Notes under the pieces: model-generated
Told to the model about the DNA's origin: nothing
The model's database searches: none
The model's input: the letters and a program-made list of their open reading frames with translations, nothing else
Made by a program: the position numbers and the translations under genes
From: Pleomorphochaeta sp964545735
GTDB taxonomy: Bacteria > Spirochaetota > Spirochaetia > Sphaerochaetales > Sphaerochaetaceae
NCBI GenBank assembly: GCA_964545735.1
Contig: CAZJGS010000023.1
Location: forward strand, 1 to 24,322
Reading direction: 5' to 3'
DNA length: 24,322 nucleotides
In this document: piece after piece, positions 6,688 through 14,964 of the stretch
Layout: each line of letters begins with the position of its first letter
Numbering within the stretch: the first letter of the stretch is position 1

Positions 6688-8415
6688 ATGAAAAAACGTG
6701 ATCGATGGATCATAGTTCTTTTGGTATTACTAATGTGCGGTTATTTCCTATATCCAACTTTTAAGTGGTATACAATCGTACCCCAGGAAACAAAAGATCT
6801 CGCGAGTGGCTCAAATGAGCAAATTAGAGAGTATGCGCGTGGACAGGCTACTCGAGAACTTCGTGCAATAAAAAGCTTAGTTATAAGCGATGCATCTGTT
6901 GAAATACCAGCAGAGTATTCTTATTTAAAGCCAATTGCTAAGATAAATTATCGTGAAATGAGCAAAGATGCCCCTTCAAAATGGACAATTGAAAATCTTT
7001 GTGCAGGTTTCTATAATGAAAAAGATATGTTTGATAGTATCGAGCAGCATTATAGGACTTCTTTGTTAGAAGTAAAGAACTTAAGCGATAGTGTATTACA
7101 ATTAGGTTTAGATTTGCGTGGTGGTATGAGTATCTTATTAGATGCTGACATTGCTGCTTACAATGAAAAAAATGGGAAAACCGCAAGTTCAAATGAAATA
7201 AATACTTTGGTCCTTCAAGATATTGAAATTCTTCAAAATCGTATTGACCAATTTGGTGTAAGTGAGCCTGAAATTAGACTTCAAGGAAACGATCAAATTT
7301 TAATTGAAATTCCTGGTGCTGCAGATCCTGAAAGAGTAAACTCTTTCCTACAAGGTAAGGGTTCTTTACTTTTCCAAGTAGTTGATCAAGAATTAACCAA
7401 TGAATTAAATACATATTTTGAAGAAAATCCAACTGATGTTTATTCAGAGCTTGGTGAAATTAAACAACCAGAATTCCTACCAGCTGGTAAAATAGCTGTT
7501 GGTTATTATGTAAAAGATTCTTATGGAATCGATGAATTGAAAAATTTTGTAGTTTTAGATTCTGAAATTGGTCTAGATGGTATCCACTTAGAAAGTGCTC
7601 AAACAGGAACAAATTCAATTACAGCTCAACCTGTAGTTAATTTCCATTTGGACGCTAAAGGTGGTGATGCTTTCTACAAATTTACATCAACCCATGTTGG
7701 AGACTCCATGGCTGTAGTTATGGACGGTAAAGTAAAATCTATCGCAACAATTAACGAGCCAATTCGTCAAGATGTTCAAATTTCAGGGTTTAGCCAAGCA
7801 GAAGCTGCTGATTTAGCTATTGTACTTAGAACTGCAGCTCTTCCTATTGAATTGATTGTATCAAGTCAACAAGCTGTTGGTGCAACTTTAGGTGAAGATG
7901 CTGTTTCAGCTGGACTTAATGCAATTGCGATTGGGGTAGCTTTAGTTGTTGTATTTATGTTTATTTACTATAGTTATAGTAGTTTAATAGCTACCTTAGC
8001 CTTGGTATTAAACTTATTAATTATGCTTTCAGTTTTGTCAGCATTTAAATTTACTTTAACACTAACTTCAATAGCTGGTTTAATTCTAACCTTAGGTATG
8101 GCGGTTGATGCAAATGTAATTATTTTTGAACGTATAAAAGAAGAATTAAGATTTAAAAAGAGTCCTCAAGCCGCAATTAAAGCAGGTTTTGAAAAAGCTT
8201 TTTGGACAATTATGGATGCAAATATTACAACCATTATTGCAGCTTTAGTTCTATCTCAATTAGGTTCAAGCGCAGTTAAAGGCTTTGCTAATACACTAGC
8301 TATTGGTATTATCAGTTCTTTATTTACTGCATTATTTGTATCTCACTTAATTTTTGATGCTACTGTCACCGATCGTGAAGGCGCCAAATTACAAATAACC
8401 TGGAGGAAAAAATAA
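6688..8415 (+). CDS. secD: Protein translocase subunit SecD
   Basis: Inner-membrane subunit that uses the proton gradient to help pull secreted proteins through SecYEG. The product is 575 residues, longer than typical Firmicutes SecD (~400-450). The first helix is at about 7-24, followed by roughly 110 residues of extra extracytoplasmic sequence before LGLDLRGG (139-146). The P1-type domain contains QNRIDQFGVSEPEIRLQG, and the C-terminal half has a bundle of helices with LTLGMAVDANVIIFER at about 469-484, including the conserved Asp of helix 4. The ATG at 6688 is chosen over a TTG 12 nt earlier because GGAG (6678-6681) fits the ATG. The stop overlaps the secF start by one base. Confidence 0.96.
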   Translation: MKKRDRWIIVLLVLLMCGYFLYPTFKWYTIVPQETKDLASGSNEQIREYARGQATRELRAIKSLVISDASVEIPAEYSYLKPIAKINYREMSKDAPSKWTIENLCAGFYNEKDMFDSIEQHYRTSLLEVKNLSDSVLQLGLDLRGGMSILLDADIAAYNEKNGKTASSNEINTLVLQDIEILQNRIDQFGVSEPEIRLQGNDQILIEIPGAADPERVNSFLQGKGSLLFQVVDQELTNELNTYFEENPTDVYSELGEIKQPEFLPAGKIAVGYYVKDSYGIDELKNFVVLDSEIGLDGIHLESAQTGTNSITAQPVVNFHLDAKGGDAFYKFTSTHVGDSMAVVMDGKVKSIATINEPIRQDVQISGFSQAEAADLAIVLRTAALPIELIVSSQQAVGATLGEDAVSAGLNAIAIGVALVVVFMFIYYSYSSLIATLALVLNLLIMLSVLSAFKFTLTLTSIAGLILTLGMAVDANVIIFERIKEELRFKKSPQAAIKAGFEKAFWTIMDANITTIIAALVLSQLGSSAVKGFANTLAIGIISSLFTALFVSHLIFDATVTDREGAKLQITWRKK

Positions 8416-9602
8416 TGAAAACCAATCTTCCTGTTATTAAAACACGCTTTATGGCGTTAACATTCTCAATTGTATTGTTAGTTGTAGGTTTTGGATCCTT
8501 CATTTTTAATGGTGGATTTAATACTGGTATTGACTTTGATAGTGGCTTAAGCCAAAGAATTCAAGTAGCACCAGTTGGCCTTTCCCTAACATATAAGGGA
8601 GCTGAAGATGTATTAGTTTCTGTAAGTAACGGAAATTTAATTGTTGAAGAAAGAGGCGAAAATGGTGTAGTTACAACAACTTTTAAAAGTGTTGACTATC
8701 CTACAGCAGGGGCTTTAGGCCCTGCTTTAGAAACTATTGAAGGAATTAAATCTGATGTTAGCAATGCTAATTTTGCAACTGATAGCATATTATCAGGTTA
8801 TGGATTTCCTGCCACACTGTCAGCTGTTTCAACAGATTTAAATTTTGCAACTACAGGTACTGTTTCTATTGATGAAATCAGAGCTGCTTTATCAGATTTA
8901 GGTAGCGTTCAAGTTCAAACTGTTGGAAATGAAATCAATCAAATCTTTCAAATAAAACTTGGAACAAATGAAGGTGATACTCAATCTAGTATGGAAAAAT
9001 CCATTTCAAACGACTTTACAAAAGCCTATAATAAAGGTTTTGTTGTACTAGAGAGTAATTTCGTTGGTCCTAGATTTAGTAAAACTTTGATTTTTGGATC
9101 ATTTTTAGCAGTATTAGTTGCTATGGTATTAATCTTATTCTACATCTGGATTAGATTTAGAATGGCCTATGCTTTATCTTCCCTTATTGCTTTAACTCAC
9201 GATGTATTATTGTTATTAGGCTTTATTGCTTTATTTAGATTTGAAGTATCTAGTACAACAATTGCTGCGGTATTAACTATTATTGGTTATTCACTTAATG
9301 CTACAATTGTTATTTTCGATAGAATTCGTGAAAACAGTGGTTTAATGAAAGACAAACCATTTAAAGACGTTATCGAACATAGTGTTACTCAGTCCTTGAC
9401 CCGTACTATTATTTCAAGTACTACTACAATATTAGCTGTATTGCCTCTTGCTTTATTAGCTAGCGGAACAATTAGATTGTTTGCTATTAATCTTATATTT
9501 GGTATCTTTGTTGGTACTTATTCTTCTAACTTCCTCGCTCCTTCTTTCCTATTCTGGATTAGTCGTGGTGAACATGTTAAAGAAAAGAAAAAGATTAAAT
9601 AA
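8415..9602 (+). CDS. secF: Protein translocase subunit SecF
   Basis: Partner of SecD in the inner-membrane SecDF-YajC complex. The 395-residue protein has a first helix at about 14-32, GIDFDSGL (37-44) corresponding to the family's G-DF-GG motif, and the diagnostic IGYSLNATIVIFDRIREN at about 290-307. The extracytoplasmic part between helix 1 and helix 2 is enlarged (about residues 45-220), making the protein some 90 residues longer than usual. TGGAGG lies 8 nt before the ATG, which shares a base with the secD stop (TAATG). A strong terminator follows, closing the yajC-secD-secF operon. Confidence 0.96.
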   Translation: MKTNLPVIKTRFMALTFSIVLLVVGFGSFIFNGGFNTGIDFDSGLSQRIQVAPVGLSLTYKGAEDVLVSVSNGNLIVEERGENGVVTTTFKSVDYPTAGALGPALETIEGIKSDVSNANFATDSILSGYGFPATLSAVSTDLNFATTGTVSIDEIRAALSDLGSVQVQTVGNEINQIFQIKLGTNEGDTQSSMEKSISNDFTKAYNKGFVVLESNFVGPRFSKTLIFGSFLAVLVAMVLILFYIWIRFRMAYALSSLIALTHDVLLLLGFIALFRFEVSSTTIAAVLTIIGYSLNATIVIFDRIRENSGLMKDKPFKDVIEHSVTQSLTRTIISSTTTILAVLPLALLASGTIRLFAINLIFGIFVGTYSSNFLAPSFLFWISRGEHVKEKKKIK

Positions 9603-9622
9603 TCTATATATTTAATTATATG

Positions 9623-9652
9623 AGCCACAAGAAATTTCTTGTGGCTTTTTTC
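9623..9652 (+). terminator. Terminator of yajC-secD-secF
   Basis: GCCACAAGAA (9624-9633) pairs perfectly with TTCTTGTGGC (9636-9645) and is followed by TTTTTTC. Strong intrinsic terminator. Confidence 0.92.
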
Positions 9653-9697
9653 TTTTAAAACATTGAATTATAATTTATACTGAGGTAGGTGGTAAGT

Positions 9698-10561
9698 ATG
9701 GAAGTAATTAGATCTGAGGTGATTGGTTATTGTAAAGGTGTTTCTAGAGCCGTATCAATTATAAACGAAGCAATCAAGCTAGGAAACGAATTGCATTTAA
9801 GAGTTTATTCTTTAGGTTATTTAATTCACAATCCTCAAGTTGTAGAAAATATTAAACAAAAAGGTGTTGTTATTATTGGTGAAGAAGATGCAACTAAGGT
9901 AGAAGCTGGAATAGTAGTACTTAGAGCACATGGAGTGAGTGATAAAGTGAGAAGATTATTTTTAGATAATAACTTTTATATTTATGATGCAACTTGCCCA
10001 ATAGTCCTTACAGAGCAAACAATAGTTGAAAAAGCTCCAGCTACCTCAACCATTGTTGTTATTGGAGGCCAAACCCATCCAGAAGCCTTAACTTTAAAAA
10101 GTGTTGAAACCACAAATGAAAAAGTTATAATTAGTGATATTGAAGATATAATTAATATACCCATAACCAATAATTTGTTTGTTGTTATGCAATCTACTTA
10201 CCCAAGTGGAATGAGTAGAGAAATATTAAATGCCCTAGAAACTTTTGCTTATAAAAATACCCTTGAGATCGAATTTGCCAATGAACTGTGCAATAGTAAC
10301 CAGAGAAGACGTAATGCCGTTGCAAAGCTTTCTAAGAAATGTAATTGCATAATTGTTGTAGGTGGTAAAAATAGTTCGAATACAAGAGGTATTTATAATT
10401 ATTGTAAAAACCAAGGAGTTGAAACTTATTTGGTAAGCAATAAAGAAGAGGTTCCTCTAGAATTATTCAATTACAAAGTAATTGGTCTTGCAACAGGAAC
10501 ATCAACCCCCCCATTTGTTATCAATGAAATTGAAGAATATTTAAAAAGAGGAACAAAATGA
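9698..10561 (+). CDS. ispH: 4-Hydroxy-3-methylbut-2-enyl diphosphate reductase IspH
   Basis: Last enzyme of the MEP pathway. It reduces HMBPP to IPP and DMAPP in the cytosol using a [4Fe-4S] cluster. The 287-residue protein keeps the three cluster cysteines in their usual contexts: GYCKGVSRA (C12), YDATCP (C100) and NELCNSN (C198). It also keeps the substrate histidines LIHNPQVV (H44), RAHGVS (H78) and GQTHPEA (H127), with E129. The ATG at 9698 is preferred to a GTG three codons earlier because AGGTGG (9687-9692) fits the ATG. The last bases overlap rex by 4 nt (ATGA), so IspH and the redox repressor are translationally coupled. Its presence shows that this organism makes isoprenoids by the MEP route. 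Confidence 0.96.
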   Translation: MEVIRSEVIGYCKGVSRAVSIINEAIKLGNELHLRVYSLGYLIHNPQVVENIKQKGVVIIGEEDATKVEAGIVVLRAHGVSDKVRRLFLDNNFYIYDATCPIVLTEQTIVEKAPATSTIVVIGGQTHPEALTLKSVETTNEKVIISDIEDIINIPITNNLFVVMQSTYPSGMSREILNALETFAYKNTLEIEFANELCNSNQRRRNAVAKLSKKCNCIIVVGGKNSSNTRGIYNYCKNQGVETYLVSNKEEVPLELFNYKVIGLATGTSTPPFVINEIEEYLKRGTK

Positions 10562-11220
10562 AACATAAAATACCAATTCCAACTATAAAAAGATTTCCTT
10601 CTTATATCCGTTTAATTAAACAATATAAAGAAAATGGACTAAAAAGTGTCAGTGCAACTACTTTAGCCAATGATTTAAGACTTAATCCTATTCAAGTTAG
10701 AAAAGATTTAGCCTTTTCAGGAATAGAAGGAAAGCCTAAGGTGGGCTTTAGTATTGATGAATTACAATTTGCCTTAATTGAATCCTTAGGCTGGAATAAT
10801 TCCACAGATGCAATTTTAATTGGTGCTGGTAATTTAGGATCAGCCTTAGTTGGCTACAAAGGTTTTGAAAACTATGGCCTTAAAATTGTAGCAGCTTTTG
10901 ATAAAAAGGAAGAGGTTATTGGAAAAGCCATAGGAGAGTTAAGTGTTAAGCCTTTAACAGCCTTAGAGGAATATATTTTACTCAATGGTATCAGTATTGC
11001 AATTCTAACAGTACCCGCTTCTCAAGCACAAACTTGTGCAGAGTTATTGGTAAAATGTGGAATTCAAGCTATTTGGAGTTTTGTACCAAAAGATTTATGC
11101 TTACCGGAAAACATTGCAGTTCAACGAACTGATTTAGCAACACAATTTGCTGTGCTTTCTGCAAAGCTTAGATCTAATATTATTAAAGATAAAAATAACC
11201 CTAATTTGGCCTTGTGGTAG
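10558..11220 (+). CDS. rex: Redox-sensing transcriptional repressor Rex
   Basis: Homodimeric repressor that senses the NADH/NAD+ ratio and controls fermentation and hydrogenase genes. The 220-residue protein has the N-terminal winged helix (about 1-80, opening IPIPTIKRFPSYIRLI, the Rex equivalent of the RLP-Y-R signature, with PIQVRKDLAFSG in the recognition region). The Rossmann NAD(H) domain has GAGNLGSAL (89-97), and the C-terminal swapped helix contains QRTDLATQFAVLSAKL. The ATG overlaps the ispH stop; the poor independent ribosome binding site is consistent with coupling. The next genes downstream are a hydrogenase cassette, a classic Rex target, with an operator-like dyad between them. 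Confidence 0.95.
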   Translation: MKHKIPIPTIKRFPSYIRLIKQYKENGLKSVSATTLANDLRLNPIQVRKDLAFSGIEGKPKVGFSIDELQFALIESLGWNNSTDAILIGAGNLGSALVGYKGFENYGLKIVAAFDKKEEVIGKAIGELSVKPLTALEEYILLNGISIAILTVPASQAQTCAELLVKCGIQAIWSFVPKDLCLPENIAVQRTDLATQFAVLSAKLRSNIIKDKNNPNLALW

Positions 11221-11224
11221 TTTA

Positions 11225-11260
11225 ATATAATGTGATGAAAATCACATTATATGCTATAAT
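11225..11260 (+). promoter_or_regulatory. Perfect dyad with Rex/CRP-like core next to an extended -10
   Basis: A perfect 12-bp inverted repeat (11225-11236 with 11241-11252) around GAAA contains TGTGA-N6-TCACA. Rex boxes (TTGTGAA-N4-TTCACAA) and CRP/FNR boxes share this core. An extended -10, TGCTATAAT (11252-11260), follows at once, so the dyad covers the -35 region, a repression position. Alternatively the GAAA-capped hairpin is the rex transcript end, but there is no T-tract. The two roles do not exclude each other. Confidence 0.5.
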
Positions 11261-11284
11261 TAGATTATTATTTTAATATTAATC

Positions 11285-11301
11285 AATTGTTATTTACAAT
11301 T
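11285..11301. repeat. AT-rich inverted repeat in the hydrogenase leader
   Basis: AATTGT-TATTT-ACAATT, with 6-bp arms, is followed by T-rich sequence. The stem is weak. It might be an operator half-site pair or a minor attenuator; the spacing does not match the clostridial Rex box. Confidence 0.25.
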
Positions 11302-11375
11302 TTTATAATTTTATTAATTAATACAAGAAGTTTGTCTAATATTTATACAAAAACAGGTTTTTATTTTATTATCCC

Positions 11376-11404
11376 TTGACCCCATATTGAAAAAGTATTA
11401 TAAG
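11376..11404 (+). promoter_or_regulatory. Proximal promoter of the hydrogenase cassette
   Basis: TTGACC (11376-11381) and TATAAG (11399-11404) are spaced by 17 bp, about 20 nt before the first hydrogenase gene. Arms CCCCAT (11380-11385) and ATGGGG (11413-11418) flank the -10 region; the second arm includes the GGGG ribosome binding site, so a hairpin between them could mask translation initiation in longer transcripts from the upstream promoter. Confidence 0.5.
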
Positions 11405-11426
11405 AATATTGCATGGGGAATAAAAA

Positions 11427-11672
11427 ATGAAAATTGTAAAAGTAGAACTTTGTATGGGAAGTTCATGTTTTTCACGTGGTAATTCTAAAACATTAGAATT
11501 ATTAGAATCTTTCATCAGTGAAAAAAAATATCAAGATAGAATTGAAGTTGAGGGGCATCTTTGTTTGGGCAGATGTAGTGCTGGTCCAATTATTAGAATT
11601 AACAATAAGGATTATGAAAATATTAATCCCGAATGTGTTATTGATTTAATTCAAGAAGAATTAAAAAAGTAA
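11427..11672 (+). CDS. Small [2Fe-2S] thioredoxin-fold ferredoxin (NuoE-like), first gene of the hydrogenase cassette
   Basis: An 81-residue protein consisting of only the C-terminal ferredoxin half of the NuoE/HydC family. The cluster cysteines follow the C-x4-C ... C-x3-C pattern: CMGSSC (C9, C14) and CLGRC (C46, C50). It should hold one [2Fe-2S] cluster and pass electrons to or from the adjacent hydrogenase. The corresponding position in the hfs operon of Thermoanaerobacterium (from memory) also holds a NuoE-type protein. It is the promoter-proximal gene, with GGGG 8 nt before the ATG. The fold assignment is firm; the direct partner is inferred from position. Confidence 0.85.
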   Translation: MKIVKVELCMGSSCFSRGNSKTLELLESFISEKKYQDRIEVEGHLCLGRCSAGPIIRINNKDYENINPECVIDLIQEELKK

Positions 11673-11688
11673 AATTCGAGGTTAAAAA

Positions 11689-13476
11689 ATGATTCATCCA
11701 ATATATACAGAGTTAACACAATGTAGGGACTGTTACAAATGCGTAAGAGCTTGTCCTACCAAAGCTATTCAAGTTAAAGAAGGCAATGCTGTTGTAATCC
11801 ATGATAGATGTACTTACTGTGGAATATGTGTAGATGTTTGCCCCGCAAATGCTAAGAAAGTTCGAAAAGATTTGGCGAGAGTTCAATTGTTTATGAAGAG
11901 CAATAGAAAAGTTATATGCTCTCTTGCCCCATCCCATAGCAGTGAATTTGAAGATAGAGAAGCTGCTTTATTAATAGCTTTAGAAAAATTAGGCTTTGAC
12001 TCTACCAGTGAAACAGCTATAGGTGCTGCCTTAGTAAGTGCTACAGTTGATGAATATAGGGCTAATAAAATTGAAACACCTTGGATTTCTACAGCGTGTC
12101 CCGCTGTAGTTCAACTTGTAAAAAAATATTATTCAACTCTTGAAAACCAATTAGCCCCAATACCCTCTCCCTTACAACTTCATTGTTCCTACCTTAGAGA
12201 AATATATGGAGAAGATATTGGAATTGTCTTTATTGGCCCTTGTATTGCTAAAAAATGGGAAGCTGATGAATGGCCAGGATATCCAAATTTCGCTCTTACT
12301 TTTGAAGAATTACGACTTTGGTTAGAACAAGAAAACCTTGATTTAGATAATATTAACAAGTCTTTATTCTTAAGTCAAAAAGAGTATCCACAATTTACTC
12401 CAGCAAAAGCCGCAACCACCTCAGCTTATAGTGTGGAAGGTGGAATGATAGCTTCTTTTGAAGGCGGAGATAATTTCTTTCAAGACAATTCAATAGCAAT
12501 TTCAGGTAATATGGCTATAAAATCTACTTTAGATAATTTAGTTAACTGTGAAAATCATCAATTTTTAGAATTGTTAAGTTGTGATGGAGGCTGTATCAAC
12601 GGACCTTCTACACAAAAAAATAAAGCCTTATCTAATAAAAAGCATATTACAACAGGATATACTAGAAAAAGACTCCACGAAGACAATTTATTTGAACCAC
12701 CTAAAGATTATATAAAAAAAGTTGTTGAACTTGGTTATAAAATCCTTAAAGTCGATCAAATAACTACGACTGAAAAACATTATGATAATCAAATATATAG
12801 TGAAATACAAATAAAACAAGCACTCAGAGAATTAGGTAAAATCCATATTGAAGATGAAATAAATTGTGGAGGCTGTGGATATTCAACTTGTAGAGATATG
12901 GCAATTGCATATTTAGATGGAATGGCTGAAGTTGAAATGTGTGTAACTAAAATGAGAAAAGAAGCTCAAAATAAAATGGATGTTCTCCTTAGAACAATTC
13001 CAATGGGTGTCGTAATTGTTGATGAAAATTTAAATATTATCGATTGTAATGCAAAATTCTTTGAATTATTTGCAAATGTAGACTATGAGATGGATAATGC
13101 AGCACTCGAAGTAATCAAAGGAATTTCAATTAGTCAATTTGTTCCTTTTGAAGAAAGATTTAAACAACAATTTAACAAAGAAGCTTCCAAACAAGTAAGA
13201 ATAAAATACAAAGAGATGTTTTTAAAAGTAACCTTTTTCTCAATTAATAAGCACCATTTAGTTGGAGCTATGTTTGATGATATTACAAGTTCCACTGTTA
13301 GGAGAGAAACTGTAGTAAAAAAGGCAGAAGTAGTTATTCAAAAAAGTTTAGAGACAGTTCAACAAATAGCCTCTTTACTTGGAGAAAATGCTGCTGATAC
13401 AGAAATAACATTAAACTCTTTAATTGAAGCTTTTGATGTTCCCTCCGACAATCAAAATAATAAGAACAATTATTAA
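11689..13476 (+). CDS. Sensor-type [FeFe]-hydrogenase with PAS domain (HfsB/HydS-like)
   Basis: A 595-residue cytosolic multidomain protein. Two ferredoxin-type [4Fe-4S] motifs open it (C12, C15, C18, C22 and C41, C44, C47, C51). The H-cluster domain follows: STACPAV (134-140), GPCIAKKWE (183-191) and CDGGCINGP (298-306), giving ligands C137, C185, C298 and C302. Position 136 is Ala where catalytic enzymes have the proton-relay Cys (TSCCP), as in sensory group C enzymes. Next is an additional Fe-S motif C-x2-C-x4-C-x16-C (C393, C396, C401, C418), then a PAS domain at about 430-535 (IPMGVVIVDENLNIIDCN), and a C-terminal helical tail. Its neighbours, a PP2C phosphatase and a catalytic-type hydrogenase, support an H2 or redox sensing role. 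It starts 16 nt after the ferredoxin gene. Confidence 0.9.
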   Translation: MIHPIYTELTQCRDCYKCVRACPTKAIQVKEGNAVVIHDRCTYCGICVDVCPANAKKVRKDLARVQLFMKSNRKVICSLAPSHSSEFEDREAALLIALEKLGFDSTSETAIGAALVSATVDEYRANKIETPWISTACPAVVQLVKKYYSTLENQLAPIPSPLQLHCSYLREIYGEDIGIVFIGPCIAKKWEADEWPGYPNFALTFEELRLWLEQENLDLDNINKSLFLSQKEYPQFTPAKAATTSAYSVEGGMIASFEGGDNFFQDNSIAISGNMAIKSTLDNLVNCENHQFLELLSCDGGCINGPSTQKNKALSNKKHITTGYTRKRLHEDNLFEPPKDYIKKVVELGYKILKVDQITTTEKHYDNQIYSEIQIKQALRELGKIHIEDEINCGGCGYSTCRDMAIAYLDGMAEVEMCVTKMRKEAQNKMDVLLRTIPMGVVIVDENLNIIDCNAKFFELFANVDYEMDNAALEVIKGISISQFVPFEERFKQQFNKEASKQVRIKYKEMFLKVTFFSINKHHLVGAMFDDITSSTVRRETVVKKAEVVIQKSLETVQQIASLLGENAADTEITLNSLIEAFDVPSDNQNNKNNY

Positions 13477-13485
13477 AGGTTTGAA

Positions 13486-14682
13486 ATGAAAGATATATTT
13501 ATTGATATAGATTATAGTCAAATTTACAAAAATGGCCAAAAAATAGGCGGAGATGTCTTTTTACAAAAAAGAAATCCAGAGAGAAATCAAATTGTTGCAG
13601 TATTAAGTGATGGTTTAGGCTCTGGTGTAAAAGCAAATGTATTAGCTTCTCTAACAGCTAACATGGCAAAGAAATTAAGCTTTTCTCCAATGGATTTAAA
13701 ACATTCTGCTAAAATTATTATGGACACTCTTCCTGTCTGTAAAGAGAGGAAAATAAGTTATTCCACCTTTTCCATTGCCGATATTCGCTACAATTCTTTA
13801 AATTCAAATATTCAAGTTAATTTTTTAGAATATGACAATCCAAGAGCTCTATATTTTAGAAATTCTAATAATATTGAATGGGTTGGTGATGTAAATGTAT
13901 TAAATAGAGCAAAAGCTTTTAAAAAAGAAGAAATAATACATAACGTATTTAATTTAAAAGTAGGAGACAGACTAATAATCTTTAGTGATGGAATAACTCA
14001 AGCTGGAATGGGAATCTCTAAATTACTTGGCTGGAGACTGTCCGGGGTGAAAGAATTTGTAAGTAAAGTATTGGAAAATAATCCATCAATAAGCAGTAGA
14101 GCTTTAACTAAAACTATTGTAAATAAGGCTTTAAATTTAGATGGTTTTGCTTCAAAAGATGATATTACCTGTTGTTGTATTTATATAAGAAAACCTAGAA
14201 GAACTCTAATAGTAACCGGCCCTCCTTTTTTAAGTGAGTCTGATAATCTTTTATGTCAAAAGATAAATGAATTTAGTGGAAAGAAAATAATCTCAGGTGG
14301 AACCACAGCCTTAATTGTATCAAGAATTTTAAACAAAAAAGTTCGTGTTGACTTATCCTCTTACTCTAAAGAAGTTCCTCCCTTATCAATTATGGAAGGA
14401 ATGGATTTGGTGACAGAGGGAATGCTAACTTTATCAAAAGTTGTTTATACCTTAGAAAAAAAAGTACCAATGAATGAGTTGTTAAATGATGCAGTAAAAA
14501 GATATATAGAATTGATACTCGATAGTGATCAAGTACATTTTATTGTTGGAACAAAAATAAATGAAGCTCACCAAGATCCAAGTATTCCTGTAGATATAGG
14601 GATAAGAAGGACTTTAATTGCAAGATTAAGACGAGCTATTGAAGATAATTATTTAAAAGAAACATCTATAGAATATATATAA
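13486..14682 (+). CDS. SpoIIE/PP2C-family serine phosphatase of the hydrogenase cassette
   Basis: A 398-residue soluble protein. The N-terminal PP2C (SpoIIE-type) domain, about 15-233, has the metal-binding motifs GGDVF (D23), LSDGLGSG (D42), IFSDGITQAG (D168) and SKDDITC (D225, D226), so it should be an active Mn/Mg-dependent phosphatase. Residues from about 240 to the end form a second domain with no family I recognise by eye; it contains SGGTTALIVSRIL and a helical end. It follows the sensor hydrogenase by 9 nt (ribosome binding site AAAGG), the arrangement of group C3 hydrogenase loci and of the hfs operon, where the phosphatase is thought to be the sensor's output. No anti-sigma or anti-anti-sigma substrate gene is in the window, so its target is unknown. 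Confidence 0.88.
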   Translation: MKDIFIDIDYSQIYKNGQKIGGDVFLQKRNPERNQIVAVLSDGLGSGVKANVLASLTANMAKKLSFSPMDLKHSAKIIMDTLPVCKERKISYSTFSIADIRYNSLNSNIQVNFLEYDNPRALYFRNSNNIEWVGDVNVLNRAKAFKKEEIIHNVFNLKVGDRLIIFSDGITQAGMGISKLLGWRLSGVKEFVSKVLENNPSISSRALTKTIVNKALNLDGFASKDDITCCCIYIRKPRRTLIVTGPPFLSESDNLLCQKINEFSGKKIISGGTTALIVSRILNKKVRVDLSSYSKEVPPLSIMEGMDLVTEGMLTLSKVVYTLEKKVPMNELLNDAVKRYIELILDSDQVHFIVGTKINEAHQDPSIPVDIGIRRTLIARLRRAIEDNYLKETSIEYI

Positions 14683-14697
14683 AAAAGAGAGAGAAAA

Positions 14698-14964
14698 ATG
14701 AGTAAAAAAGTGAATATTAAAATTTGTGTAGGAACCTCTTGTTTTGTACAAGGGGGAGCAGACCTTTTGCTTTATAATGATTTTATTGATCCTGAAATAA
14801 TTGAAAAGTGTGAAGTTGAGGGAACCTCTTGTTTTAATGCTTGTAAATCAAGTGGAAAAGAAGGTGCTCCTTTTGTAATGATAAATGATATTATTTATGG
14901 GGATATGACTCCAGTGAAACTAAAAAAAATTGTAACTGAGGCCTTTTATGCTAGAAATAAATAA
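14698..14964 (+). CDS. Second [2Fe-2S] thioredoxin-fold ferredoxin
   Basis: An 88-residue paralogue of the gene at 11427, with cluster motifs CVGTSC (C10, C15) and CFNAC (C45, C49) in the C-x4-C ... C-x3-C arrangement. It has a slightly longer loop after the last cysteine (KSSGKEGAP). It overlaps the following catalytic hydrogenase by 17 nt, so it is probably its dedicated electron carrier or subunit, as the first copy may be for the sensor. The ribosome binding site is GAGAGAG just before the ATG. Confidence 0.85.
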   Translation: MSKKVNIKICVGTSCFVQGGADLLLYNDFIDPEIIEKCEVEGTSCFNACKSSGKEGAPFVMINDIIYGDMTPVKLKKIVTEAFYARNK

